Below are positions 35,768 through 49,699 of a DNA stretch of 64,000 nucleotides, piece by piece (position 1 is the first letter of the stretch; every line of letters starts with the position of its first letter). The DNA is from Ulva prolifera. Taxonomy: Eukaryota; Chlorophyta; Ulvophyceae; Ulvales; Ulvaceae. Under the pieces are notes generated by a model. That model searched no databases. It was not told where the DNA came from and saw only the letters and a program-made list of their open reading frames with translations. The position numbers and the translations under genes are program-made. Location: NCBI GenBank assembly GCA_023078555.1, contig CM041200.1, positions 3,589,921 to 3,653,920 of the forward strand. Direction: 5' to 3'.

Positions 35768-37184
35768 ATGTCACGCACCATGGTCACAAATAATGCACAA
35801 AGACAGTTGCTGTCACGTCTCGTGCAGCATAAGGAGCCTTTGGCTGTCGGCCACTTGAGGCCTCACGGCCGTTGCTTGGCTGTGAAACGGTGTGGCAGCC
35901 TCTCTTGGAGTCAAGCGATCGCGACAGCGGCGATGACGTGCTGTCACCATTTGGGGATATTCACGTTTTTTTGTGTGCTTCAATTGTGTTTAATAGAGCA
36001 CGTTCGCTTGAGTCCGTAAACTGCACCCTGTGAGGTGTCCTTGGGTTGGAGAACAGAGCAGATTGAAAGTTTCTCTGTGCTAGATTTGGCAGGGCCAATT
36101 GTGAACGTACCTACATCACTTCTGCATGATTTTCAGGCGGAATGTTTCTTCGTCAGCTCTCAAGACAGGTATTGTGGGGCTGCCAAATGTGGGCAAGTCT
36201 ACGCTCTTCAATGCTATTGTGAAGAATGGGGCCGCCCAGGCGGCAAACTTTCCCTTCTGCACCATCGAGGTGGGCGTCTTACTGGGCAGTAGCCTGGCTG
36301 CATAATCGCCTGCACGTTCCTGAATTCTCGGTCCAAGTCTGCAGGTCCACACTGCTGCATTTTTGGGGCCATGCTTATGTGAGATGCAGCCACCTTGACA
36401 TTCACATGCGCATGCAGCCCAACACTGGCATCGTCAGTGTTCCAGATGACCGGCTGCAGACACTGGCCACTCTGTCGAAGACTGCAGCTTCAAATATCGT
36501 TCCCACTGCAGTGGAGTATGTCGACATTGCGGGCCTGGTCAAGTGCGCCACATGCATCACCTTTGACGTTCGTGTATTCAGCACAGCTGGTATGCATGGC
36601 TTGATCGCGCCTGTTGATCGAGGGCAACCAATGTATTGGCTTGCGCTCATAGTGTCCAGTACTGCAGGGGCGCCAGTAAAGGAGAGGGTCTTGGAAACCA
36701 GTTCCTTGCAAACATTCGAGAGTGCGATAGTCTTGTCCAGGTGCGCACTTCGGCGTCCGTTATTGCACGCCGTTTCTCATCTTTGATACGTCCATCATGT
36801 ATCCAGTCACTCCTCTAGCACAGCTGTATGCATATCCTGGGTTCAAGGGTATAGCAAGTACGGCGCTCGCCGGGTGTCTGCTTTACACATCCTTGCTTGA
36901 AGTGACCTGATTTGACGCTCACGAATGGGTCATCAGCGTTGCCGGTGAACAAAACGGTCGCCATGCTTTATTTTATATAATGGACTCCGTCTGGCGCATG
37001 ATGCATGTGCATGCAGTCCAGCATCTCATCATCACTATGCCAATGAAGGCAACGATGCACATAGGTTGTCAGGTGTTTCGAAGATGAAAACGTGATACAT
37101 GTTGAGGGCAAGATCTCGCCAGCTGATGATACTGATGTGATTAACTTTGAGCTTGCTCTAGCTGACGTTGGGCAAGTTGAGAAA
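35768..37184 (+). CDS. ychF: YchF/OLA1-family GTPase, truncated copy (unit 1)
   Basis: Exons 36137-36269 (GLPNVGKS P-loop), 36418-36542 (DIAGLVK), 36668-36740 ([13 protein letters not shown]) and the first 120 bases of the next, 37065-37184, are present; a tentative first exon is 35768-35889. The reading frame is cut at the N at 37,185, mid-exon, and followed by unrelated intergenic sequence. The complete continuation is found after 63,816, so this is a truncated duplicate made by the junction. Function is described at the unit 2 copy. Confidence 0.75.
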
Positions 37185-37185
37185 N
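37185..37185. other. Single-N junction between the two units
   Basis: One N lies exactly where YchF exon sequence of unit 1 stops and the intergenic start of unit 2 begins. It marks an artificial or unresolved join. Confidence 0.95.
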
Positions 37186-40100
37186 CACATGTATATACGC
37201 CTCTTCATCGTGCACTCTCACAGTGGGCAACTTGAGTTCGGCCGTTGGTAGCGTCCCTATCCGCGCAGAATACGGAGCCAGCAAAACTAGTTGGCGTGCA
37301 GCTGGCAGCGTGGTGCTATAGCTACGTATACGTACGGCATCCAGAGACGTTGATCGCCTGGATCTGGATACACTTGCTGTCAACACACCGTCCAGATTCT
37401 ACGATGCTTTAATAGCAGTATGAGCTTCCGAATGCACAGCCGAGCCGCGGCCGGATGCCGAACGGCCATGGCGATCGCGAAAGCCAGCGCGGTGGTACCT
37501 GCTGCTGCGCAGGTGCGACCCGGCCCGCACCGTCGCGCCGGCGGATCAAGGAAGACTATTCAGCGATGCCTCAGGTGCTGCAACATCCATCCCTTCAACT
37601 GCTTGCATCTTGCTGCTGCCTCGGCGTCGATCTGGAGTTGTGCATGGCGAATGTCCGGCACGGTTTGCGATCGCGAGTTCGTGCGCTGCCTGAACGAACC
37701 CAAGCTTGCAAATTCAAAGGCGGCACTCGAGAAGTTCTACGACTGCTACAAAGTGACAATCTCGCATGCACCGGTCGAACACATTGTGTGCTCACCGCAC
37801 TGGACGTTGCGCACTGGGTTCCATGAGGGCTGCGGTACCGCAGCCGACACGTACGCGTTTCGCTGCAAATATTTGCGAATGTACTTACATACCGCTGAAC
37901 ACGCTGTAGCGCTATGCTTTGTGATCCAGCGACACACGTCACCAATCCAAGGCTCTGCCACATAAATCTGCTTGAGTCTCACTGCTGCCTGCCCAGCTCC
38001 AACGCGCCCGAGTGCATCAGCTGCAGCGGAAGAAGGTGCCACTGAATGGTACTACCCGTCGCCGACGTCTTGCTGACGCCATGAAGAAATTGAATCCGAT
38101 CGTTCATGGTGTTCGGACCCAGCATGACAGAGGACCGCATTACTGAACTATTCACGATTGTGCCAGCCTGCTAAGCTTTCCCAAAAAAATATTATGTGAG
38201 CGATTTGCTGCACGTCGGTGACACGCACTGCTACTTGCAGGGATTCCTGGTGCTCTGATGAGCTAGAGTTCATCTCCGGGCCGGAGGCTCATCACTACCA
38301 GAACCTGCAAGTGCTGCTGCAATCACATGGAATAGGTATTGAGCGGGCGGTCCCTGTGCCAGTGGGCACGGGGAGGTCTGCGCCTGATCTAATATCCAAA
38401 AATGGATTCGCGGGCTACCCTGGCCCGGTCCCGGGCTGGGATGCACCTCTTTATATGGATGACCCCTCCGAGCTACTATTCTCTGGGGACTCTCACGAGA
38501 ACAGGCTTGTCCTCGCCCGGCTCCCCCTCCCGATGAGCTGGGGCTTTGCTGTCTTTGCAACATCCAAAGGTGCACCCTTCCGCAAGCCTGCGCTTTCTTA
38601 GACTCCGTGCGTGCATGTATCAACAATGATATTGATAGTTCGGTATGCAAAGCCGCCGACTATGTCGCATCTGCAAGAACCAAGTCGAAGAGGCTGCTAG
38701 CACGAACAAGCAGCCTGTTGTGCAGACCAGGTTTATGGCGCCATTTCCAAGGGGAACCAAGGCGGAAACCTGTCGTCGATGTTCTGGGACGGGGACCCAT
38801 ATGGAGACGTGCTGAGCCTAGATGGAACAAATTTCAGCCAGAACACTGCAGATGCTGTCGCTGACACCCGTGTGAGGTAGGGTGCCTCACTAGACTGCTC
38901 CAAAGCTGTCAAAGTGTCCTGGCTAGGTCAGAGAGGTGTGGTGTGCCTCAGCAAGAGCGGCAGATGCTGTGCAGGAAGAGGTTGTTCCTGGAAATCGGGA
39001 TAGAGGCTCACGCGGTGCTGCGGGTACTTGCTGGGTGGGAGGACACCATTCCTCCTGAAGATGCCTGTGGTCTTCCGGCTCTGCAGATGACGGGATACAT
39101 AACTGGGCATGACGAAGTCATTTTCAGGGACATTGTGCCTGCATGGGTATCACCACCGATCGTTGGCTCCTGAAGTGAATCTGAAACGCCTCAGCTTGTG
39201 ACCGCCATTCGGCTCGTCGCTACCAGCATGACCCACCCGCCCTCAACCCCAACTGCCCACAGCAACAACCTTGGAGAGAGTTGAATAAAAGTCCATCTCC
39301 CACAAAACAGATCCGTCTCCACCTTCCCAACCGCCCAACACAACCGGCCCGTCATGCGGCAGTCAGCTCTGTGCTGGAGGCTGCTTCATGCCCCTTTGTG
39401 GATTGGTGTGGCGGCATGATGATGTTGGCACAGCAGACGAGGCGAGTGCTGATGCAGCTACTGAGCAGGCCACACGGTGCATCGACGCTGCCATGCATGT
39501 TCCGAGACCGAGAACTGCCTGTAAGAGTCTGGTGCCACCAGAGCTTGTACCACAGGCTTGCAGCTGCTGCCATTCCCCTTCAACAGTGCACAACTGCAGA
39601 GTCATGCGCGTGGCCTATGCCAGTGCCGCCTGGTGGCTGTTTGATGGGATGTAGAGCTAGTGCCAAGTCTCTGCCATGATTGCAGCGGTGGTTCAGCTGA
39701 TGTGGCGTGATTTAAGTCTACTGCAAAGCACAGGAGCAATACCTGTGCGCAGCCTCTGCTTTAGCTCAGTTAACGTAAGGATTCAGCGACATATTACACA
39801 CAGTAACATGAAAGCCTACAGCTTCGATCCTCTGCAATAGCGTCCGCTACAGCTGAGTACGATGCCTGTGAGGAAGTAGCACCGCTACTTTGGTGTCAGC
39901 AATTTTCAGTCACATGCATACTTTGGGCTGCTGCAGCATTTATCAAGCAGCGTTTCATAAGTTTGTGTCACACATATCTGACGTGCCGGCGGCATCTGTG
40001 AAGAAGATAGGCAGCTTGAGCACTCCAGGTAGCGATGCTGTACACGGTCGACCGTTGTTTACAAAAGTGTGGCTCCCTCAGAAAAAGGAAGCATTATTAA

Positions 40101-40348
40101 GTTGTAGCGAACTAAAATCAAAGGACGTTGATTCACATCGAATGAGCTTACTTGACAAGGGAGCGTCACGACATCCATCAGCTAACAGGTGAAGATGTCA
40201 GTTTCTGCATACTGAAGCTTCAGGCAAATCAATTCTCAATTATGAAGTTTATGCAAGCATGCAGATCGGCTCAAGCACTGATTGGCGGATGCAAGGCTTC
40301 ATGCTGCATGCCTGAAAATTCTGTGGAGTAGGCACCCCATGATGCTTC
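37186..40348. other. Unassigned 3.1 kb downstream of gene B (unit 2)
   Basis: Repeat of 10,373-13,534, with one extra A near 37,284 relative to unit 1. No gene recognised beyond the CxxC frame already listed. It holds the presumptive 3' UTR of gene B. Confidence 0.4.
38645..38815 (+). CDS. Second copy of the possible 56-aa CxxC frame
   Basis: The same frame in unit 2, offset 26,814 from 11,831-12,001. See that entry for motifs; it adds no independent evidence, because the two units are probably one locus. Confidence 0.2.
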   Translation: MQSRRLCRICKNQVEEAASTNKQPVVQTRFMAPFPRGTKAETCRRCSGTGTHMETC

Positions 40349-43300
40349 TTATGCCAGGTAGCAGAATGCCTCCGGCAGACTCAGCACAACGGCACCATCA
40401 GACACGGTCACGTTTGTTTTGCACGTGCCAGAAGGGTGCGAGGGGATGAGGCCAGTGATCCATTCGGCGCCGGCAACCGTGACACCTTTCGCTGGCACAC
40501 CATCGAACAGCACTGTCGGCACTCCTGCACTCGTACTCTGCAGTCACACACGGCAGCCCACAAGCGCATGGACAGAAGGACATCCTCAGTACGTCTGGAA
40601 CACCTAGCTCCACATGCCATCGTTCCCACATATCCCATCAGGATCACGAACACCAATCCCGGCGGCGCGGTGATAATCTTGAATAGCACGCATCCGAACG
40701 CAAATCTAGTCCGCACACAAAAGCAGCCTAAAGCGCAGTATGAGTTGCAGCTGAGCAATGGCACGATTCATGTGCCACATGTGTTGATTGCTGACACCAT
40801 CTGCAGAAGGAGGAGAGGAATAAGAGTCAGCACACCGGTCAGGGCATTGAAGTTGGCACCTCCAATGGTGAATGTGTTGGGACCGGGCTGCGCCTTCATG
40901 CCACGGTCTGGCACGATGTCAAACACTGACGGGTTCCCGTTGTTCACAAGCGTGGCGTCCACCGGCACATTGAACAGGAGCTGCCCCTTATCCATGCTCG
41001 CCACGATGTGAACTCCCGCAGGCGCATGCAGGATATCTAGACCCGCAGAGGATGGATAGAAGGCATCATCCTTGTCGGTCACAGCCTTGCCTGTGCCTGG
41101 GTCATACCGGAACACATGCTTCTTGTACCCTGCGACGAAGATGCGGCCCATGTACGCGCCGCCAAAGGCATACGAGTTGTACTCTGTCACGCCTCCGATC
41201 GAAGATGGCAGCATGGTATCGGGCTTGCACTGCCCGGGGAAGCTGTCCACGAGCTTGTCCATTGCAATGAACTTGCACTCCCCGAGGGAGCCCCCTCGGC
41301 AGCGTGCGATGTTGGGCGCCCCAGCATGGCACCCCTGCAGATCACACGCAGCCCTCAACATGCTGTGCGCATCTGGACTGAGACACACGCGATGCATATG
41401 CCACAGACCCATGACATCAGAGCCCGATGCAACGCGCATGGCAGGCCTCACACACGCGCCATAACACAAATTGCGATTACAAGGAGTGTACAGTGATACC
41501 TCGCTTGACCTGTGCTTGGGATAGCGAGCAAAATCTGGCCGGAATCAGAGTGCAAAACGGCCAATACCATTCACGTCGCATTCAGCTACAATGGTAATGT
41601 CCATAAGTTGCTGAGACAAGGTATGACTGCGTGAACAGACATGGTTGCATCTTTGCACGACAACAATGTGCTGCGGTCAGAGCTGGCGGCAGCTTCCTAT
41701 CGTCACGGGGCACACTAGCATCTTCAATGTCGCAAAATGGGGCGTCCACAACATCTCATGCAAAGGTGCATGTTACTGCCTGGAGCAGCGGGGGCACACC
41801 TCCTTCATGTTGACCCACAAGGCATCGTCCGTCTCCGGGTCGGGCTGTGTCTGCGGCTCCAGGTTGTTGTCGACGCCGGCCATCGTTGCACCAAACTTGA
41901 AGTTGGGCCCGTTGATGGTCACCATAACATTGCCAGCTCTGCCGACGCTCACGTCGTACGGGTTACGAGTACCAGTGGCAAAGGTCTTGATGGCAGGGTT
42001 GCTCAGCTGCACCCAGTCGCCGTTGCGCTGGTCCAGCGGGTTGAGGGTCACGTTTGGCGGCGCCCCGGGTAATGGGACGTATGAGATGACTCCATCAAAG
42101 GTGGGGGCGTTGATGTCAATGGCGAGGATGTTTGCTGATGTCGGGTTATCCTGCAATGTGCTGCTGTCATTTGCAAGCTGAGGGGTTGCTGCATCTGGGG
42201 GCCCGTGCGGGCATCAGATGCAAAGACTGTGGACTGTGGAAGTGCATGTTCCAGCATATGCTTTGACATTGTTCAGGAAAATAAGGATGCGCTTGCAAGG
42301 ACAGAATGGCACTGGTGATTGCACTGAAGGAGGACGCAGCCAAGACCAGTTGGAGGCGGGGCTCACTGGGAGGTAGCCTAGGGCACCTGGGATGCCAGCA
42401 TTCGTTTGGCTGCCAACCGCCACCAGCAGCCGGCCATCATGTGCAAAGGCGATGCCATTGACAACGTGGTCGCCGTTCGCAACAGACAGGCCTTCAATGA
42501 ACTTGACTGCGACTGGCTTGGGGTCTGTCGGCTTTACATAGTAGACCTGCAGCACCGCAGCCTGTGTTGGCTCACAGCAGGGCTTGCACCGATGCCTACA
42601 ACTGGCCCGCATGCCCAGCAGAGCACACGAGTGCAGATCGAGGTTTGCACTGTTTGAGAGCTCGTGACATACCGCGCCTTCATAAGGAGCTGCAATGGTC
42701 GGGTAGGTCCCGTCATGGGAGAAGAGGGGCGACAAGCTGAAGTAGAGCTTCCAGTCATCATCAGACTCACGGGGGTCACAGGCCAGTCCGAGGATGGACC
42801 AGGCGCTGCGCTCGGCCCGAGGCTTGTAGGGCTGGGGAGTGGCAACAACCTCGCGGCTGCTGACAACCTCGTACTTGCTGTCCAGGGTGTACTCCCACAA
42901 ACCCCCTGCGTTCTGCGCGTTTGCATACGCCCCGGAGACGTACAGCTTGCCATGGCACCAGGCCAGTCGCGCGGGCTGCAAGTTGCACATTGATCAGGCT
43001 AGAGCAAAGGACTTGAACGACTGCATAAGAAAGCAAACACAGGCAGAGGGCCAGCAACGTTCCTGAAATGCAGTGGCTACTGCCGGCGAAATCGCTCGTG
43101 TTGCTGCATGGCGGACTAGCTCGTCAGGCAGATGCACACCGCATTGAATGGGATCGAGGATTGCTTGTACTTGGGGGTGTCTGCAAAGGGGCCTCCCTGG
43201 CCAGATGTGACGCCAGACGAAGCGGCAGCAACAGTGACTGTGACTGCGTTGGATGTGAGCTGCCCGCGCTTGACAGTGATGCTGTACTCGCCAGGCGGGA

Positions 43301-46300
43301 GTTCGGGGTAGGTGAAGGAGATAGAAGTGCGCTCATGAACAGTGATGTTGGCCTGGGTGGTTCCCACAAACACGATAGCGGGCTCTTGCAGCAGGAAGCC
43401 TGCAAGTACGTCAACACATCGGCCTCGATGGTGGCGGTGGTGGTTATTTTGAATCACGTGCACCCGTCAGGCCATGGTATTCGAAGCAGCAGGGCGGTCA
43501 CTGGGCACAAGGTATGGTCTATCCAGCATACAGCTGAAAGGTTTCAGAGAGGACCGTGGGTCAGACCTTTGACGACGCCGACGTTGCCAGGCTTGGCAAC
43601 CAGATCTGTGGTGATCTCGTTGATGGTTGGCGGGTGGGTAGAAATGTCAGCAAAGCTGCTGGCAATGGGCAGGCTGCCTGCTGTAACCTGAACTGATGCA
43701 GCCGCGGGCATCAGCAACCTGCAGCAGCAACCTCCCTCACAGTCAGACCAGCACCACGACGTCAACAGGATGTGCATCATATAACCACATGGGCACCGAA
43801 CAAGCTCTACTGAACATGCCCTCACAGCCTGTCCCAAACCGAGACAGGATCCGACCATTTAGCATAGATATTCTGGGACGTCACAGGGGCCACAAGTGAC
43901 ATATGCACATCACTTCTGCAGTCTCAGCAACATGGAAGCAGAGCTTTACGTTACAGATTTCAGCACCATACCGGACGTCCAGGTTGTGGTTGCCCTCAGG
44001 GAGGTTGAAATCGCCTGTCTCCAGCACCTTGCCATCCATGTAGATAGCCGCGACAGCGTTGGCAGGGGCACTCGTGATGAACAGCTTTGATGCGCCACCT
44101 GGGTGATAGAAGCTGCCTGACATACGCAGCAGGAAGCTGCCAGTCTGTGGCTGGTCGGCCTCATGAGAGGAGAAGGGCACAGCACTCATGAACGCCTTGT
44201 CTGGCATTGCCGCAAGTGGAGCCAGCTTCGATGCATCAACATATATCTGAGTCAAGGAACCTGCATGTGATGGAGGCACCCATAAGTGAAGCTGCTGTGC
44301 ATGCTGTGCAGTGGTGGAACAGCAATGGACACGTGTTCTTCAGCTTTCACACAGACGTGAATTCTGCAGATGGCATAAGAACATACCCGGGACCTCGCTC
44401 TCGCGAGCAACAACGACAGTCCGAGTGGTGGCAAGAGCTTCCATCGCATCATCGGTTACCGTGAGAGACATCGTGTAAGTGCCAAAGGGGTAGAAACACT
44501 TGGCAATCTGCTTTTTGCCCACCACTTCTCCAGAGGTGACATCTTCCCACAGGAATGACTGCAGCTTGCGGCTGGGATCGTGGGTGTGGCTGGTTGTGCC
44601 ATCGATGATCACCTGCAACACAGACCTGATCGCATGAGCGTTCCAAGTGGAGCAGCCCAACCTCCTGATGAGATGCATCAGACACAAGCTTAACAGAGCA
44701 GCAATCGTGATCACCACAAAGCGTACATGAAATGATCAAGCACTGCAGGCTACAAGCTCTCTACTCAGGTTTCCTTGTGAATGAAATCCTCGCATAGCCC
44801 TGCCAACCAGATGAACGCAGCGCACCTCAGCGCCTCCTGCGATGTCAGGCTCGGTGAACACGGTGTCCCCTGAGACCACAGGGTGCAGGGTGTGTGCCTT
44901 GGCCCAGGGGTCGCCCCCGGTACCCACCATGGTAGCCTGCCCCAGCTGCGTCTGATCGTTCCAGAATGACATGGTCACGGCGGCCTCAGAGAGCGTCGTC
45001 GGCTCGAAAAAGGCGACCACCTGCCTGGCGTTGCCACCGGCAATCACATATGCAGGCTCAACAGCGGCAGGTTCCGTCTGACCCGCGCATCTGCAGCAAA
45101 GACAAAGCTCATGACTGCTAGAAGCTAACTGCAACGCACGGGTGGAAGGGCACTGTGCCCTTCAGTTCAGAAGGAGGCAAGTCATGCCTTGCTGCTTGCT
45201 GGGTAACAACCAGACTGTGTCACACCTGTGACATAGCATGTGCCCCAGGCTTGACACCTGCTGAAAGCACACAAAAGGCGATGCATGTGCTATTAAAGCT
45301 GACACAATTTAATCCTTTCTAGACACTGACACGCGTTTCTGATGCGAGCGCAGGCGCAGGACGACGTACTTGACACGAGGCGCATCCGGACCATCTCCGA
45401 ACTGGACAACGAAGAAAGGAACCACTGCGGCAGTCATGCCCTGCAGCGGGGCACACGAGATGTGCGTGATCGTCTGCTGGGTGTTGCCAGAGTTTGTGAG
45501 GCGCAGTGCCGCAGCATTGCCCTGCAGGTCACCTGGAGCGATCTCACCAAAGCCTACGGAGGGGGGATCGACATTGATCGCGCCCTCGATACGCATCAGC
45601 TTGCCTGGTTGTACGCAGGCCACCTGGCCCTGGGGCACGGTGAACTGAACCGGCACTGTGCTGGTGCCAGCAGCTGCTGGCACTGGTGCGACTGCTTCTG
45701 AAGGAGCGGGTGCCTCGACGGGGGCCATTGAGGGGTCCACAGAGGTTGGAATGGTCACCACTGGCGCAGTCGCAGGTGTGGTGGAGTCATCTGCAAAGGG
45801 GCTACACATTGGCAGGCGAAGCATCAGCAGCGCCAGCGGTGCGTTGGCGGAACAGTGGTTGCGCTTCAGCATACGGGACGAAACATTGGTAGGCTGAGGG
45901 GCAGGCTTGCGCTGCTTAGCTGGGAGCCTGTGACAAACACCGCATTGCAGCGCTCGGTACACAGGGTGAGATGCAGACGACGCCAGAGAGCAATGCTTCA
46001 GGCATGCGCAGGACCTGTTAAGAGCTCAGCGCAGACCACGGGGACCAAAGTGTGCCAAGAGAGTTGGAGCAAGTGTACCTTCGGCATCCACCTCGCGTGC
46101 GTAAATCTCAATGCCGTTGAGGATCGGGTGCTGGACCTTGGGCTTCAGCTCAACCACCAGAGTGGGACCAGTCGGCATGACGGTGAACTCTTTCTGCAGG
46201 GCTGTGAGGTATCCGCCCTCCGCCGCGAGGTCCACGTCCTCGTACTGCAATGAACCCGTGAGGTGGAACAACAGTGAAGTAGAGCTGTCAGAACATTGCA

Positions 46301-49300
46301 CAGCAGGATTCATCGCTCAGACAACACGAGCATGCTGCGTTAGGCTAGATGAAATGCACCTGTGACGGTTCAACATGCCATCAGCAATCAGGAGCAGTGC
46401 ACTTCGTGGAGCAACGGGAGCAGAAGTGCCGCACCTGAGCATTGCCGTTGACATAGACATCGAAGACACGCTTGCCGGCTAGGCCAAACACGGTCTCAGC
46501 AAAGTGCAGCACGACGCGCAGCTGGGAGCCAGGCACGACCGGGATCTGCAGGGTGATGTCTGAGGCGGGTGCAAAGCAGTGGGTGCTGTACAGCCCAGCC
46601 TTGCCAGCCGGCACCCCCGTGATGGCCTGGTCTGTGGTGAACTTCTGGAACCCCGCGGCGGCGAGGCCTTCGATCGGGGACCAGCCATACCCTGCAGCAC
46701 CGCAGGCCGCGGCACGGGCGAGGCCAGTGCCCGCGAGCACGCGCCCGCGGTCGGCTGCTGCAGCATCGACTCCAGGGCCATCGACAGCAATGGCGCTGAT
46801 CATTGGAACCGCCGCCTGCATGACAAAGGCACGCTCCAATCTCTTGGCACGCGCTCACAACCACTAGGCAATGCCTCGGTCGCCGCCACGAGATTGTAGC
46901 TTCAGAGGTCATCAACGCAGGTGCAAGCATGCTGAATGGGGGCTCAAGTGAAAGGACCTCCAACACGACCTGCCGAGATGATCCCAAGAACACAAAGTTC
47001 TGGTGGATTGCAGCAGCATCATTGCTCGACTTGCAGCACGACAGACCGGACCGTTGGCATTGCGGGTAGGAGTGCGTACCGACGTGATAGTCACATTCAT
47101 GCGGCTGCTCGACGCGGTGACCTTGCCAGCCGCGCCAACAGCAGTGTTGAGGCCGACATCCTTGAAGATATCAATGTTGGATGCTAGAGCCTTGCCATCC
47201 ACCCACACCGTCATCACCCGAGAGCCCACCGTAGCCCTCCCTCTGCAAAAACCCCCACCCTCAACGGCCAGCAAGGCTGCGGCAGCTCAGCAAGCAATTG
47301 CCAGATCACGGTGAGTAGTGCGTCTCGTACACCCATAAGTCATGCAGAAAAGCGGATGCGCACGAGGTCTCGGCGAAGTAAGGTGTGATCGTGTACTGCT
47401 GCCCCTGCTTCACGTTAAACGTCGCTGTGATGGCGCCGCCGGCCGCCGCCGTGCAAACCTCCCGGAAAGCTCCGCCAGCCACAAGGTCAGCCAGGGCGGG
47501 GTCGGCTGGGGTGATGACTGAGGAGATGCGTGATAGCGTCAGGCCAGCGCTGGTGAAGGCCTCTGGTCCAGGGTACAGGATCTCGCCGCCGGGGCTCTGC
47601 TGGAAGACCTTAGACCCGCAGGCGACCACGATGTGGTTGTCGGCGCGGTCGAGCAGCGTCATGCCAACGGAGCCGGACTTGGCTGTGATCTGCGACACCT
47701 CAATGCCGGAAATAGGTGGGAATCCGTTCAGTGAGGACACAACGATCTGCATGCCGTCCGGCCCTGCACAAATGCAAATCTCTTGCTGCGTGGTGCCGCA
47801 GAGAAAGGGTCAGAGTGAACACATACAGATGGCTGAAGTGCATGAGCAGGGGCCACTGCATGACAGATACTGAATCAGCTGCAAACAGGTGCATAGGCTC
47901 ACAGCCTCACTGACTTGCGGTACCTTCAGGGGAAGTGGGCAGAGTGGGAGGGGCCCGCACCGGCGCGAGCCTCAAAGCGCTTGCTGTGGTACTGTGGGAC
48001 ATTGCCGGGGCCAGGCGCAAACTCCTCCCTGGTGTCGGCAAACACCTCATGGCCATCCACGGTCACGATGATGTCAGACCACGCCCTGGTGCGCGCCTTG
48101 GCAAAGAACAGTGCCACCTCGTACGTCACGTCCTGCATACGCCTCAGCTGTCACATGTATGCATCGTGACCTCCAGGCCGACACACTTGACAAACATCTT
48201 GGCCCCGCGTGATGAGGCATATTTCTGGTCTGAAGCGCAGACGTTGCAGGCTACGGCTGCTGTGCTCGCTCGAGTCATGCAGTGAGCGACCGCAGCTTTG
48301 GGATCAATGATTGGACGCCACTAGTTCCTGCAATGAGGCCCTGTCGCAAGCAGGCCGCAAGATCAAATGGCAGAGTGGGTCTGCAGAGTGCCACTGGCAG
48401 CGATGGCCAAGCTCTGGTCAGCTCAGGGACCTGGGCCTGCTCCAAGGACGCATTGGCCGCAGCGTGACTGGCAGCGCTTGAAGTCTAGCGCAGCAACCGC
48501 AAATCATGGGGCAGGACTGCAGGCAAGGAGTGGCGTGCCTCGGTGAGTGGCAGATTGAAGTTCAGATGGTCTGCATCAGTGGCGGGCAGGCAGAGGTCCT
48601 TGAACAGTGCTGTATTGCTGCTGGCATCACCGACCTTGGCAACCATGGTGTCCTGCTCGGTGAGGAATGTACTGTTGGCAATGTTGAGATCGGTAGAAAT
48701 GATTTCTTGTGCCGTGGGCAGCATGGAGCATGCCATTCGGTAAACAAGCACCGCAGCTTCGTCTGCTGTGTCTGTTTCACCTGGAAAATATGATTTGTGT
48801 TGATGCTGTGCTCAGGTTGCTAGGAGCCTGCTCATCGACTGACGACTGTACGTGACAACCTGCAGGACCTGGTCATGCTGTCCATTCGCATACGAAATCG
48901 ACAGCACATGCGGAATGCCACACCTGTAGTACTCAGGAACTTGGAGGAAGATTTTGGACACTCCTGCCTAGCATACACTTGTATGCCACTGATGAGGGCC
49001 GCAGCACTTCCAGCGCTGGGCACAAGTGACAGTTCAAGGAGGCCTGTGTCGGGTGAGTTCACATCGACGTCCAGTGTGGCACCTCCACTGCCTGTGGCCC
49101 CAACATCAAACTCACTGTTCAGCTGATCGCCGTTGGCGAATATCCGCAGCTTCCTGTCTGCACCTGTCGTGTCAGCAAAATACAGCTTGACTCGAATGGG
49201 GCATGTTGGGGGTACTGAAAAGGTGAAATCCAGGTGAGTGTTCGTGGCCTCACAACCAGACGAGATCAGAGATCCTTGAGGAGTGCCACTGATGTTCACA

Positions 49301-49699
49301 TGCTTGACCCCGGTCCCTGTTGCCTGCATGAAGTTTGTGGCGTGATAGGTGATGCACACTCTCCAAAACCTGGTCACAGTGTACAGGCTTCGACTGCAAA
49401 TCTCCTGTCTCGGATGGTGATGGGGTTTGCAACTTGTCAGACAGGCCTTCACAAACACGCACCAAAAAATCTGATGACGCCTTCCAGTCTGTACTGGCAA
49501 GCCAGACCGCCGTGTTTCTGCTAAAGCAGTGCATGCTCTTCAGGAGTGTGCCATCAGGCTGCTCAAGGTCAGTGCTGGCTTCCTGTAGCAGCTGCCGATC
49601 GAACGCCAACGCAGGACTACACCATAGGAGATTTAGCAGCAATGCCGCGACTGTGCGAGGGCGGTGACAAGCGTCCCGCATGGTGAAACCTGCAACCAT
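40349..49699 (-). CDS. Gene B: secreted malectin-like/PKD/IPT/beta-propeller protein (unit 2)
   Basis: Every exon of the unit 1 gene B recurs at +26,814 (first exon 49463-49699, last 40349-40524), again giving 1,760 codons plus TAA. I see no difference from unit 1 over the gene, introns included, which argues that the two are one gene counted twice. Exon lengths equal those of gene A except exons 1, 4, 6, 8, 9 and 17, each differing by whole codons. The protein starts at the first ATG (MVAGFT); a second Met six codons on (MRDACH) would place the basic n-region directly before the hydrophobic LLLNLLW core and is an equally good start. Domain order is given under 13,535-22,885. Confidence 0.85.

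Larger units (their letters stand above)
10373..37184 (+). repeat. 26.8-kb direct duplication, unit 1
   Basis: Unit 1 starts at CACATGTATATACG (10,373) and ends at GAGAAA (37,184), just before a single N. It matches unit 2 at an offset of 26,813, then 26,814 after one extra A in unit 2. The offset falls to 26,632 by about 33.4 kb because unit 1 carries extra bases between 28.4 and 33.4 kb. The two ORFs of the lead segment, all of gene B and the 3' exons of gene A correspond exactly. Most likely one locus represented twice. Confidence 0.95.

Noticed and set aside
35343-35774. 143-codon minus-strand frame with a coiled-coil-looking segment
   Set aside because: The frame is altered by two indels in unit 2, overlaps the proposed YchF first exon by a few bases, and matches no family I know.
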